Assembly: GCF_014201315.1 (NCBI RefSeq)
Contig: NZ_JACHDY010000007.1
Location: 124,001-188,000 of the forward strand
DNA length: 64,000 bases
Direction: 5' to 3'
Origin: Edaphobacter lichenicola
Lineage (GTDB): Bacteria > Acidobacteriota > Terriglobia > Terriglobales > Acidobacteriaceae
A program made the translations under genes and the position numbers. Below are positions 26,812 to 35,896 of the stretch, piece after piece. Position 1 is the first letter of the stretch. Each line of letters begins with the position of its first letter. The notes beneath the pieces were generated by a model. It saw only the letters and a program-made list of their open reading frames with translations. It did no database searches and was not told the origin of the DNA.

Positions 26812-27399
26812 ATGCCGCTTAAGGATGTTTTGCTGGATGAGTTGCGCGATATGTACAGTGCGGAAAATCAGTTGGTGAAGGCGCTGCCCAAACTCGCCAA
26901 GGGCGCGAAGAATGCGAAGCTCAAGGAGTTGTTTGCTGCGCATCTAGAAGAGACGAAGGGCCAGGTTGAACGCTTGAAGGAGGTCTTTGGGCATCTGGAA
27001 GCGAAACCGACCGGAGAGCACTGCAATGGGATGGAAGGCATCGTGGAAGAGGGCAAGGATGCGCTGGAGAAGGATGAGGCGGGAGCGTCGTTCGATTGCG
27101 GTTTGATTGGTGCGGCGCTACGGACTGAGCACTATGAGATAGCGGGCTACCAGGCGACGATTGCCATGGCCAAGACGCTGGGGATGCAGGACGTAATCGA
27201 CTTGCTGACGGAGAACCTGAGCGAGGAGCTGGCCGCAGCAGCGAAGATTACCGAGGCTGCGCAGCCGATTCTGATGCAGAGTTCCGAAGAGCCGGAGCAT
27301 AAAAAGAAACCCAAGTCTGCCAAGGAAAAGTACTCGGCACAGAAGAGCCGTGAAGATGAAAACCAGGCGGCTGCGGGTTTGAAGAGACGCGCTTCTTAG
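26812..27399 (+). CDS. DUF892 ferritin-like protein (YciE/YciF type)
   Basis: The 195-residue protein has the four-helix DUF892 fold: LKDVLLDELRDMYSAENQLVKALPKLAKGA, LKELFAAHLEETKGQVERL, ALRTEHYEIAGYQATIAMAKTLG, then DVIDLLTENLSEELAAAAKI. The conserved Glu and His residues in these helices (E-x2-H-x2-E patterns) form a di-iron site in related proteins. The C-terminal 40 residues are Lys/Glu-rich and probably disordered. ATG 26812 follows AGGAGA by 5 bases. Family members are linked to general stress; the exact role is unknown. A terminator follows. Confidence 0.9.
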   Translation: MPLKDVLLDELRDMYSAENQLVKALPKLAKGAKNAKLKELFAAHLEETKGQVERLKEVFGHLEAKPTGEHCNGMEGIVEEGKDALEKDEAGASFDCGLIGAALRTEHYEIAGYQATIAMAKTLGMQDVIDLLTENLSEELAAAAKITEAAQPILMQSSEEPEHKKKPKSAKEKYSAQKSREDENQAAAGLKRRAS

Positions 27400-27422
27400 G
27401 CTGGGTAAGAATCTCAGAGAGA

Positions 27423-27448
27423 GAGCCTCCCCGCTGGGGGCTTTCTTT
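27423..27448 (+). terminator. Intrinsic terminator after the DUF892 gene
   Basis: A GC-rich stem (AGCCTCCCC against GGGGGCT, one bulge) with a GCT loop is followed by TTTCTTT, about 25 bases after the stop codon. Confidence 0.7.
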
Positions 27449-27496
27449 GGGGCAAAAATCGGTTTGAGCTTCGTTTGGATTAACTGCGAGAGTGCC

Positions 27497-28258
27497 TCAT
27501 GTGGTTAGCCGGTTGATCTGTCGTCCCTCTGCATCGAAGTTTGCGGGATCGAGCCAACGCTCAAAGGCGCGCTTGCGGTTGGGCCACTCTGTATCGAGCA
27601 TGGAGTACCAGGCGGAGTCGCGGCTGCGCTTCTTTATGACCATGTGCTGACGGAAGATGCCCTCGAAGGTGAATCCGAACCGCTCGGCTGCTCGCCGCGA
27701 AGGGAGATTGAGCGCATTGCACTTCCACTCGTAGCGTCGATAGCCCAACTCCTCAAATACATATCGCGCCAGGAGATAGATGGTTTCGGTTGCGGCACGA
27801 GTTCTTTGCAGCTCGGAAGAGAACAGGATGTTGCCGACTTCGATGACACCGTTGGGCGCGTCGATCCGCATGAGGCTGGCGTAACCAGCGGCGCTTTGGG
27901 CTTGTCGTGCGGTCTGTCTGGAGGTCTGTTTGGGGAGGACAGCGAAGAAGCGGGAGGCGGTGTCGTTCTCTTTGGCGCGGAGAGCCTGAAGGCAGTCCTT
28001 TTCGCACGCGTAAGGGCCGTCGCCGAGCCACGCCCAGACCGAATCGTGACCGTTTACAGCCGACCAGATCGCCTGTCCGTGGTGTGCCGCTGTGAGTGGT
28101 TCGAGCCGAACCCATTGACCGTCCAGGACAACGGGTTGAGGCAGGCGTGCGGGCTTCCAGTCTTCCAGGTTGAGAGTGGGCTCAGACACCGGATCATGAT
28201 AGCAGTGGAGGCCTGCAGGTTTGCGCGCGGCTGGAGAGAGTTGGAAGGGAAAAGGCAC
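27497..28258 (-). CDS. GNAT-family N-acetyltransferase, RimJ/RimL-like
   Basis: The 253-residue reading contains a GNAT domain of the RimJ/RimL type: VVLDGQWVRLEPLTAAHHGQAIW at the start, AAGYASLMRIDAPNGVIEVGNILFSSELQRTRAATETIYLLARYVFEELGYRRYEWKCNALNLPSRRAAERFGF in the core, then FEGIFRQHMVIKKRSRDSAWYSML. The acetyl-CoA loop Q/R-x-x-x-A/T is QRTRAAT. Related proteins begin close to residue 24 (GTG 28189), so the first 23 residues from GTG 28258 may not be translated. It probably acetylates a small molecule or protein N-terminus. A 37-residue membrane protein gene precedes it by 21 bases. Confidence 0.85.
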   Translation of the reverse strand: MPFPFQLSPAARKPAGLHCYHDPVSEPTLNLEDWKPARLPQPVVLDGQWVRLEPLTAAHHGQAIWSAVNGHDSVWAWLGDGPYACEKDCLQALRAKENDTASRFFAVLPKQTSRQTARQAQSAAGYASLMRIDAPNGVIEVGNILFSSELQRTRAATETIYLLARYVFEELGYRRYEWKCNALNLPSRRAAERFGFTFEGIFRQHMVIKKRSRDSAWYSMLDTEWPNRKRAFERWLDPANFDAEGRQINRLTT

Positions 28259-28279
28259 GGCTTGCGCCGTACCCGTCTT

Positions 28280-28393
28280 CTAGTTTGCCGGGTGAAAGCC
28301 GACCAGAACCGCGACGAAGATCACTCCAAAGAGAATGACCAATAGCGGCCACCAACGATCCACCCAAGACATCGACTCAGTTGACGAACTCAT
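28280..28393 (-). CDS. Small membrane protein, 37 residues
   Basis: ATG 28393 has a GGAGG site 7 bases upstream. The product has a short polar start (SSSTESMSWVDRWW) and one strong membrane helix (PLLVILFGVIFVAVLVGF) ending HPAN. The strong ribosome site and clean helix make a real gene likely despite its size. It lies 21 bases before the GNAT gene on the same strand, so the two may form an operon. I know no function. Confidence 0.6.
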   Translation of the reverse strand: MSSSTESMSWVDRWWPLLVILFGVIFVAVLVGFHPAN

Positions 28394-28606
28394 CTCACAT
28401 CCTCCGTTAGCTACCTTCAAATCCTAACCGAGAACCTGCGTCCGACTCAATTCTGCTCTGCGGTATTGCGAGGATGATGCGCTGAAAGACTCCACGTGCC
28501 GGGGATGTATGCAATCTTTGTACTTGATGGCGTTGAAAAAAAGTCGGCCACTGAGGCGGCCAGCACTTAGATTTGTAGAGTGTCAGTTTGTATGCAGGAG
28601 TCCTGA

Positions 28607-30046
28607 ATGAAACTCGCGATCCCGGTTGCCTCTGCTCTTTTATTCGTCTCCGTATCGTTGCCTGCCTTTGGCCAGAGTCCAGAGACAACGGGTGCTTCCG
28701 GCGACAGGTCGGCGATCTTGCGGGAGTACGACCAGGCCATCGATGAGGTTGCCGAACACGCCATGCGCTCGGTGGTGCAGATAGAAGTTACCGGCTTTGG
28801 AAAACCGGAGAGCAGCGAAGACGATGAGGATCCGACGACGTTGCAGCGACAGCGCGTGATTGGGTCGGGAGTTATCGTCGATCCGGACGGCTATATCGTG
28901 ACCAATAACCACGTCGTCGCGGGTGCGCTTCGCATTCGCGTGATCGTAGCGCCGACGACGGTGGAGTTGGTGACGTGGCACACGCAATTGGCGAATCCGC
29001 AGCGCGTCTACGAAGCGACGTTGATCGGTACGAATCGATACGCCGATCTTGCAGTCATCAAGATCGAAGCTCACGACCTTCCTGCGATTGCGCTGCCGGA
29101 GCCGTTTCACGTGCGTTTGGGACAGACCGTGATTGCGATTGGATCGCCGCAAGGGCTGGACCATACGATCACCAAGGGAATCATCAGTGCGGTGGGCAGA
29201 CAGCCCGAGTTGGATCGCCCGATGGTGTATGTGCAGACCGATGCGCCGATCAATCCGGGCAATAGTGGTGGACCGCTGATCGATCGCGATGGCAATTTGA
29301 TCGGGATCAACACCTTTATCTATAGCTCGGGAGGCGGAAGCGAGGGCCTGGGATTCGCGGTTCCCGAGCCTGTAGTTCGCTTTGTGTACTACGAGTTGAA
29401 GGCGCACGGATTTGTGCCTTCGGTTTCGATTGGAGCGCATGCGCAGGCGATCACTCCTGACCTTGCCGCAGGCCTGAAGCTGACCCAGGATCATGGCGTG
29501 ATCTTCTCTGATGTGGATATGGGTGGTCCGGCCGCAGCAGCGGGGCTGAAACCTGGCGATATTGTGGAGATGATCGATGGTGTTCCAATCGACTCGTTTC
29601 CGAAGTACACGGCTTTTCTATATGTTCACGCGCGGGGAGCGCCACTCCGTATGGTGGTGTCACGCGTCGGTAAGCAGATGACACTCTCGGTCAACGCAGT
29701 TGATTCGCTTCCGATGGTGGATAGCTTGTCGGATCTGACGAATCCGAAGAAGGATCTTATTCCCTCTCTCGGCATCTTTGTCGTCGATCTCAATGATTTT
29801 ATCGCTGCAGCTTTGCCTGGACTGCGCTCGAAGCGTGGCGTTGTGGTGGCCGGCGTTCTGTCTGGAGAGCCTGCTACGCTCGCCACTCTTGAGGTAGGGG
29901 ACGTGGTCCGCGCTATCAATGGGAGGGCGCTGAATACCACCGAGGAGTTGCGGCAACAGCTTGCGAACTTCAAACCGGGAGACTCGGTAGCGTTAGAGGT
30001 GGAACGCCAGTCGGTCTTGCAGTATGTGGCCTTCGAAGTGGAGTAG
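28607..30046 (+). CDS. HtrA/DegP-type serine protease with two PDZ domains
   Basis: The 479-residue periplasmic protease has a signal peptide (cleavage near AFGQ), a trypsin-like domain (about 50-255) and two PDZ domains (about 270-370 and 380-475). The catalytic triad is visible: His in YIVTNNHVVAG, Asp in YADLAVIKIE and Ser in NPGNSGGPLIDRDG. The LA loop is long and acidic (GKPESSEDDEDP). The second PDZ is atypical but keeps GVVVAGVLSGEPA and LEVGDVVRAINGRALNT. A good AGGAG precedes ATG 28607. It is followed after 220 bases by the adaptor/M50 unit on the same strand, which suggests protein quality control or peptide processing in the same envelope process, but this is inference. Confidence 0.9.
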   Translation: MKLAIPVASALLFVSVSLPAFGQSPETTGASGDRSAILREYDQAIDEVAEHAMRSVVQIEVTGFGKPESSEDDEDPTTLQRQRVIGSGVIVDPDGYIVTNNHVVAGALRIRVIVAPTTVELVTWHTQLANPQRVYEATLIGTNRYADLAVIKIEAHDLPAIALPEPFHVRLGQTVIAIGSPQGLDHTITKGIISAVGRQPELDRPMVYVQTDAPINPGNSGGPLIDRDGNLIGINTFIYSSGGGSEGLGFAVPEPVVRFVYYELKAHGFVPSVSIGAHAQAITPDLAAGLKLTQDHGVIFSDVDMGGPAAAAGLKPGDIVEMIDGVPIDSFPKYTAFLYVHARGAPLRMVVSRVGKQMTLSVNAVDSLPMVDSLSDLTNPKKDLIPSLGIFVVDLNDFIAAALPGLRSKRGVVVAGVLSGEPATLATLEVGDVVRAINGRALNTTEELRQQLANFKPGDSVALEVERQSVLQYVAFEVE

Positions 30047-30266
30047 CAGGTATTTGACTGATTGTTCTGGCAAAACTGCTCGGCTTATTGGCATAGCCTC
30101 GCCCAGGTTCCTGGCCCACCTTGCATTCCATTGCATGTACGGGGAGAAGAGTTATGCCACAGGGTTCGAGATGAGCCCTTCCTCACAAAAAGAAAACGTA
30201 ACACGACTGTGCGCGACAGGATAATATTTAGCGAAATATTCGACATAGTTTCCTTGGGGCCTGGCG

Positions 30267-32654
30267 TTGAATGATCCGGCTGGTGCGTCTCTGCTTGAAA
30301 GATTTTCGATCTCTCTCTTAGGGGAGTTGGAGAGCGGCCCTCGTGCGCGGATTTTGTCGCTCGGCATCTCCGATCTGCTGCCGGGGTCTTCCATTCTTGT
30401 GTATCTCCTCGACAATAAAAAGTTGGCCTGGATGTTGAAGGCCGCAGTGGGCGAAGTGTCGGTCGACCGGCGCGGCATTCCATTTGATTCGGGAGGCCTT
30501 GGTGCCGTAGCAACGGAGCGCACGATTCTGCAATTCAGCGCCGAGGATTTGAGTCGAGAAGACTTTGCGCATCTTGATATTCGTCAAAGTTTTAGTTCTC
30601 TTACCTATATTCCTGTCTTACTTCAGGAAGAATTACTGGGCTGCGTTGAGATTGTTAGTTTTTCTGAGCCACCTACGGAGGCTGTGCTCGAAACCGTGGT
30701 AGAGATGACCGATAGTGCTGCGGTTGCCTTCGGCGCAGCACTGATTTATGAGTTGGAACGAAATGCTGGCCTCTCTTCCGTGCTTCGACTCACGCAACTT
30801 TACGACATTGAAAAAGTGTTCAATGCGACGCTCGAGATGCAGGAGCTGCTTCCTGTGATCTGCTCCAAGGTGCAGGATCTTGTGGGAGCAACCGTAGTCA
30901 ATTTGTGGATGGTAGATCAGGACGATCTGATGCTGATACAGCAGGCTGGCGAGGATTCGGCTGCGGGAGTGGGAGATCGCCAGGTGGCGGGTGGGGGCAT
31001 CGTTGGAGATGTCGGCGAGAACGGCGAAACCGTTTTGTTACAGGGAGACGACGATGCGTTGCAACAGCGGAATCTGCGATCGACCGCAGCGGCCAGTTCC
31101 TTGATGGCTGCACCTTTGGTGAAAGACGAGAACTTGACCGGCGTGCTCGAGGTGGTCAGCTACGACCCGGAGTTTCTCTTCAGCGATGATGATCTCTTCA
31201 CTTTGACGCAGGTGGCCGAATCGGCGGCCCAGGCGCTGCATAACTCTTCCCTGCTGCAGGCAGAACGAAAGATTGAGATTCTTCAAACACTGGTCAGCGT
31301 CAGTCAGGAGATAACCTCCACGCTGAATTTGCAGCGAGTCCTGCAGGCCATCGTGAATCAACCGCAGCTTGTGATTCCGTATGAGCGCGCGGCGATCGCT
31401 CTGGAGCAGAGAAACAGAGTTACTGTGCAGGCTATCTCGGGAGTGACGAAGCTGGATCTTTCGAACCCGGAGGTCGCGTCGCTCAACGGCCTGCTCAGTT
31501 GGGTGGCCGGATTGGAGACGGAGGTCTATGTCACGCAACATGAGGAGGAGATCAGCGATACGCGACCTGAGACGCGCGAGAAGTTTCGGCGCTACTTCGA
31601 GACGACTGGCTCGCGCAGTTTCTATGCCATCCCTCTTGGAGATGACGAAGGCACGTTGGGAATACTGTCGTTTGAGAGCTCCGATCCGAATTTTCTGACT
31701 ACGCTGCACTTTGAAATCATCAAGATTCTGGCGAGCCAGGCGACTCTTGCGTTGCGGAATGCTTCGCTCTATAAGGAAGTTCCGTTTATTGGCATACTTG
31801 AACCGCTTATCGAAAAGCGACGCCGCTTTATGGCGATTGAGAAGCGTCGCCGCGCGCTGATTTTGACGTCGTGCCTTGCGGTGTTGCTCGCTTTGATTTT
31901 GGTGCCGTTTCCGATGCGGGTTGTTGGACAGGCGCAGGTGAGCCCGGCCCAGACTCAATATGTTCACGCGGAAGAAGACAGCGTTGTGCAGAAGGTCTTC
32001 GTTCATGAGGGAGACACGGTGCTGCCCGGAACTCCGCTTCTTCAAATGACGGATTGGGGTCAGCGGGCGAGTCTTGCTGCGGCACAGGCGAAGTACAACA
32101 CGGCTATGGCACAGATGACTCGCGCCCTGATCGAAAACGATGCGACGGTTGCGGGGCAACATCAACTTGAGTCGGATTATTTGCATGGTGAAGTGACGCG
32201 GTTGAACGACAGGCTCTCTCGAACGACGGTCCATGCGGACATAGCGGGCGTTGTCGCGACCCCGCATGTCGAAGATCTTGTCGGGAAAAAACTGTCGAGC
32301 GGAGACCCGCTGGTGGAGTTGGTGAGCACAGAGAACGTGGTTGTGGATGTGGCGGTACCGGAACGGGATGTTGAACTTCTGAGGACCGGCGCACCGGCCA
32401 ATATCAAACTGGAGTCGTTCCCGACTGCAACCTTCAGCGGGACGGTTAGCGTGATCAGCCCATCGGGCAAAGCTATGGGCGACGTCCATGTCTTCTTCGC
32501 ACGAGTAGCGGTACCCAATCCGAAGGGTGATCTGAGGCCGGGAATGCAGGGTCTCGGAAAGATTCGAGTGGGAACGCGCCCGTTGGGATATGTGTTGTTT
32601 CGTGATTCGGCTCTCTGGACATGGTCCAGGCTTTGGAAGTGGTTTAGCTGGTGA
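30267..32654 (+). CDS. Triple-GAF sensor fused to a HlyD-type membrane fusion protein
   Basis: The 795-residue protein combines cytoplasmic sensing with a periplasmic adaptor. Three GAF-like domains occupy about residues 5-155, 170-325 and 335-505, the middle ones joined by a helix (ALHNSSLLQAERKIEILQTLVSVSQEI). A basic linker (EKRRRFMAIEKRRR) leads to one membrane helix (ALILTSCLAVLLALILVPF, about 530-548). The rest is a HlyD adaptor: lipoyl half VHAEEDSVVQKVFVHEGDTVLPG, a short coiled coil, second half RTTVHADIAGVVATPHVEDLVGKKL and a beta-barrel. Start TTG 30267 is uncertain. Its stop overlaps the next gene (GTGA), so the two are coupled. Similar fusions occur next to M50/HlyD proteins in Planctomycetes; their role is not established. 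Confidence 0.8.
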   Translation: MNDPAGASLLERFSISLLGELESGPRARILSLGISDLLPGSSILVYLLDNKKLAWMLKAAVGEVSVDRRGIPFDSGGLGAVATERTILQFSAEDLSREDFAHLDIRQSFSSLTYIPVLLQEELLGCVEIVSFSEPPTEAVLETVVEMTDSAAVAFGAALIYELERNAGLSSVLRLTQLYDIEKVFNATLEMQELLPVICSKVQDLVGATVVNLWMVDQDDLMLIQQAGEDSAAGVGDRQVAGGGIVGDVGENGETVLLQGDDDALQQRNLRSTAAASSLMAAPLVKDENLTGVLEVVSYDPEFLFSDDDLFTLTQVAESAAQALHNSSLLQAERKIEILQTLVSVSQEITSTLNLQRVLQAIVNQPQLVIPYERAAIALEQRNRVTVQAISGVTKLDLSNPEVASLNGLLSWVAGLETEVYVTQHEEEISDTRPETREKFRRYFETTGSRSFYAIPLGDDEGTLGILSFESSDPNFLTTLHFEIIKILASQATLALRNASLYKEVPFIGILEPLIEKRRRFMAIEKRRRALILTSCLAVLLALILVPFPMRVVGQAQVSPAQTQYVHAEEDSVVQKVFVHEGDTVLPGTPLLQMTDWGQRASLAAAQAKYNTAMAQMTRALIENDATVAGQHQLESDYLHGEVTRLNDRLSRTTVHADIAGVVATPHVEDLVGKKLSSGDPLVELVSTENVVVDVAVPERDVELLRTGAPANIKLESFPTATFSGTVSVISPSGKAMGDVHVFFARVAVPNPKGDLRPGMQGLGKIRVGTRPLGYVLFRDSALWTWSRLWKWFSW

Positions 32655-33565
32655 GGGTCGAAATGAAGCATCTCTTTGCGGTGATGATTGCGGCGTCTGT
32701 CCAGTCGATGAGTCTTGGTTGCGCTCCGAGTACAGCTCAACTACACCCCTCGCAGGGACAGGAAACGCGCACGATGCAGACGGCAAACTCTCAGCCCATG
32801 AAGAGCGTGGCGCCGCCTCACGGGCTAGTCGTTAGCGGCCCTATTACCCTGGAGCAGCAACTCGATATCGTGGCTCTTCGAGCTGGAGTGATCGTGGCAC
32901 TTCCGGCCGATGTGGACACCGTGGTGCAGAAGGGTCAGTTGATGGCGGGGCTCGATGCGCGCCAGTTGGAGGCTGATCGCAATACGGCCAGGTATAAAGT
33001 CGAGAGTCTTGAAGCGGACCTGAAGAACTGGCAGTCTGAACTGCAGGTTCGCGAGACCGATATGCATCGGGCGGAGGCGATGCATAAGGAAGGAATCACC
33101 ACCCAGGAGGCCTATGACCATAGCCGCTACGAGGTTGCCGCGAGCCAGTTTGAAGTGGAGCGGCAGCGCGGGGAGATGCTGAGCGCGAAGGCCAACCTGC
33201 AATCGATCGATCTGGAGTTGGAGAAGACAAAGTTCGTTGCGCCTTTCAAAGGGGTGGTGGCGCAACGCTATGTGCGGCTTGGCCAATATGTGACGACCGG
33301 AGATAAACTCTTTCGCGTGATGGGCGCATCGCCGCTCGAGGTGCGATTCACTCTGCCCGGGGCAGAGGCAGCTCTGCTTAAGCGGGGAGCGCTGGTGACC
33401 GTATCGCCTACGCCTGAGTTCCAGCAGACTACCGATGCGACGGTGACACACGTGAGTCCCGTCGTCGACCCTGGCAGCGGCACGATTGAGGTGACTGCCG
33501 TGTTGAAGAATCGGCTGCCGGGACTTATCCCAGGCACGGTCGCCTCGGTACGGATTGCGAGATGA
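32651..33565 (+). CDS. Periplasmic adaptor subunit (RND/HlyD type)
   Basis: The protein is 304 residues from GTG 32651 (overlapping the preceding stop) or 300 from ATG 32663, which has AGGG 6 bases upstream. A hydrophobic signal region (HLFAVMIAASVQSMSLGC) includes a Cys that could be lipidated, although the lipobox is imperfect. Domains follow the adaptor order: lipoyl half (VIVALPADVDTVVQKGQLMAGLD), helical hairpin (about 105-190), lipoyl half (KTKFVAPFKGVVAQRYVRLGQYV), beta-barrel and membrane-proximal part (THVSPVVDPGSGTIEVTAVL). No RND pump is encoded nearby, so its partner is probably the M50 fusion protein, whose start overlaps its stop. Confidence 0.85.
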   Translation: MRVEMKHLFAVMIAASVQSMSLGCAPSTAQLHPSQGQETRTMQTANSQPMKSVAPPHGLVVSGPITLEQQLDIVALRAGVIVALPADVDTVVQKGQLMAGLDARQLEADRNTARYKVESLEADLKNWQSELQVRETDMHRAEAMHKEGITTQEAYDHSRYEVAASQFEVERQRGEMLSAKANLQSIDLELEKTKFVAPFKGVVAQRYVRLGQYVTTGDKLFRVMGASPLEVRFTLPGAEAALLKRGALVTVSPTPEFQQTTDATVTHVSPVVDPGSGTIEVTAVLKNRLPGLIPGTVASVRIAR

Positions 33566-35712
33566 ATCTCGCCGAAGCATTTAATGCGGCGCTGCCCGAT
33601 CTGCCTGCACGCAGAAGCCGGACCACGTCTCCCAAACTGGATCCAGCGGTGGTGTTCCGCGAAAATATCGAGGATGGCAAGCCGATTATTGTTGCCCTCA
33701 TTCGCGGCACGGACAAGATCTACCGATTTGGCTTGGATCAGTGGCGAATTATCGAGTTGTTCGATGGAATACGCTCCTACGAAGACGTAGCCGCGGCACA
33801 TGCTGAGCTCTATAGCGTGGCCTATAGCGTCGATGATCTGAAGGAGTTTGCCGGCGGCCTGGATGACGCCGATTTCTGGTACAAGACACCGCTGGAAAAG
33901 AATATTGCGCTGCAGCAGAAGCTTGAAAGCAGCAGGCATCAACATAGCAATCGCAAGTCGAAGTGGGGTGACATCTCGCATATGCAGTTCTCTGCATGGG
34001 ATCCCGACCGATACTTCAATCGCATCTATCCCTACTCCCGCTGGCTCTACTCACGATGGTTTACCACGCTTACACTCCTTCTCTTCGGATTCATGGTGGC
34101 TTTGTTCTTCGCGAACTGGGCTCAGATTGGTCGAGATACCGTTCAGTTTTATACGTTCACGGAAAAGAGCGCATCCGATCTTGCGGAGTTCTGGATTCTA
34201 TTCTTGATACTGGGGTTCTTTCATGAGTCCGCGCACGGGCTGACGTGCAAACACTACGGAGCAGAGGTTCACGCGATGGGCTTTCATCTCATCTACCTGA
34301 CTCCCGCATTCTTCGTTGATGTGAGTGAAGCCTGGGTCTACGCGAACCGCTGGCAACGTCTGGTTACGATCATCGCCGGCATATGGGTGGAGATGATCTT
34401 CTGTGCTATTGCGACGATTGTGTGGTGGGGGACCCCTGCTGGAAGCGACGCGCATGACCTTGCTTACAAGATCATGCTGTTGACGGGCGCCGCTGTGATC
34501 GTTGTGAATATGAATCCGTTGATCAAGCTCGATGGCTACTACGCTTTCTCTGAGGTGATTGGCTTCTCGGATATCAAGGAAAAATCAACGGCGTACCTCT
34601 CAGGCCTTGTGAGGGGAAAGATCTTTCGGCTTCCCGTCGAGGTGGAGTATGTGCCCAGGCGCAGGCGGTTCGGCTACCTTCTGTATGCCATTCTCTCCGG
34701 CATTTACAGCTACAGCCTTCTCTACACCGTGATACGTTTCAGCCATAACGTCTTTCTGAAGTACAGTCCCGACTGGGCGTTCCTGCCCGCTCTGGCGCTG
34801 GCAGTGGTCATCTTTCGCTCGCGCATTCGCATCTTTCTGAGGTTCGTTCAAACCGTGTATCTGGACAAAAAAGACCGGGTTCGATCGTGGTTCACCGCTA
34901 CTCGCTTCAGTGTGGCTGCGGCTGTTCTTCTCGTTCTTTTGTTCGCACCCGTTTTGCATGAGACGGTGAGCGCCAGGTTTGTCCTGGAGCCAAGCCGGCG
35001 CGAGGTTGTGAGAACGATCGTTCCCGGCCGGGTCGCAGAGGTGCTGGTTGCTGAGGGGCAGAGCGTTGTTGCCGGGGAACCCCTGGTCAGAATGCAAAAC
35101 GCTCAGATAGATGCAGGGCGTACGAGATCACAGGAGGAGTTCGCTCTGACCGGTGTGCAACGGGTACAGGCTCAGCTGACGCAGGCTGATCTTAGCTCTG
35201 TGTCGCAGGAACATGCGCGGGCGGGAGTAGAGCGAACCATCGCACAGGAGGAGACCGAACAACTTGCCCCGAGCGCGCCGATGGCGGGAACTGTGATGAC
35301 GTCGCATCTGCGGGATCTCGCGGGCACGTACCTGGATGCCGGTGCAACGATCGCAGAGATCGGCGAGACCGACCAGATGCGGGCTCGAATGTTTGTCCTG
35401 GAATATGCTGTGCCCCGAGTGCAGTACGGCGCCAGGGTTCATCTGCTGGTGGATGGACGATTCTCACCGGCTACCACTCGCGTGGAGGATTTGCAGCCGG
35501 CACCGGAGGCTTTGGCGACCGCGCTTGTGGGGACTAAGAGCGAGAAAGAAGAAGGCATTCTGAAGTACTACGTCGCCGACGCGTTGATACCCAACGATGG
35601 CACTCTGCACGATGGGATGACTGGAACCGCAAAGATCACGGTGCAACGTCGAAGCGTCATGGGTCTTATCGCTAAAGAGGTACGGGAGTTTTTCGATCGG
35701 AAGGTTTGGTGA
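33562..35712 (+). CDS. PqqD-like / M50 site-2 protease / HlyD fusion protein
   Basis: The 716-residue membrane protein has four parts. Residues 28-115 look like a PqqD-type peptide-binding domain (VVFRENIEDGKPIIVALIRGTDKIYRFGLDQWRIIELFDG). Residues 160-480 carry about eight membrane helices with an M50 zinc-protease centre: HESAHG (HExxH) near residue 220 and NPLIKLDGYY (the third ligand motif) near 315. Residues 480-700 form a periplasmic HlyD-like barrel-sandwich (ARFVLEPSRREVVRTIVPGRVAEVLVAEGQSVVAGEPL, with a short coiled coil). The start overlaps the adaptor gene by 4 bases. Such fusions are expected to bind a leader peptide, cut it in the membrane and contact an export channel. That role is inferred from the domains. 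Confidence 0.85.
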   Translation: MNLAEAFNAALPDLPARRSRTTSPKLDPAVVFRENIEDGKPIIVALIRGTDKIYRFGLDQWRIIELFDGIRSYEDVAAAHAELYSVAYSVDDLKEFAGGLDDADFWYKTPLEKNIALQQKLESSRHQHSNRKSKWGDISHMQFSAWDPDRYFNRIYPYSRWLYSRWFTTLTLLLFGFMVALFFANWAQIGRDTVQFYTFTEKSASDLAEFWILFLILGFFHESAHGLTCKHYGAEVHAMGFHLIYLTPAFFVDVSEAWVYANRWQRLVTIIAGIWVEMIFCAIATIVWWGTPAGSDAHDLAYKIMLLTGAAVIVVNMNPLIKLDGYYAFSEVIGFSDIKEKSTAYLSGLVRGKIFRLPVEVEYVPRRRRFGYLLYAILSGIYSYSLLYTVIRFSHNVFLKYSPDWAFLPALALAVVIFRSRIRIFLRFVQTVYLDKKDRVRSWFTATRFSVAAAVLLVLLFAPVLHETVSARFVLEPSRREVVRTIVPGRVAEVLVAEGQSVVAGEPLVRMQNAQIDAGRTRSQEEFALTGVQRVQAQLTQADLSSVSQEHARAGVERTIAQEETEQLAPSAPMAGTVMTSHLRDLAGTYLDAGATIAEIGETDQMRARMFVLEYAVPRVQYGARVHLLVDGRFSPATTRVEDLQPAPEALATALVGTKSEKEEGILKYYVADALIPNDGTLHDGMTGTAKITVQRRSVMGLIAKEVREFFDRKVW

Positions 35713-35896
35713 GGGTGGGCTTAACGAGAAAGAGGAAGAGCCTTAACTCTTCCTCCTTTACGTACTTCGATAAGAGAACCAGGAACAGACTTCCAAAGAA
35801 ACATCACGGGCCTATTGGAAAAACCCAGGCGTGCAATTACATCTGGACAGAGAGGCCCAATTGGCAGATATCTGCTGCTAAAAGTCCATCGCTCTT

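Noticed and set aside
30110-30140. A possible sigma-54 promoter before the GAF-HlyD gene (TGGCCCACCTTGCA)
   Set aside because: The GG to GC spacing is two bases short of the fixed sigma-54 spacing.
31038-32786. A 582-codon minus-strand frame opposite the GAF-HlyD gene
   Set aside because: It is Arg- and His-rich with no motif, antisense to a gene with clear domains.
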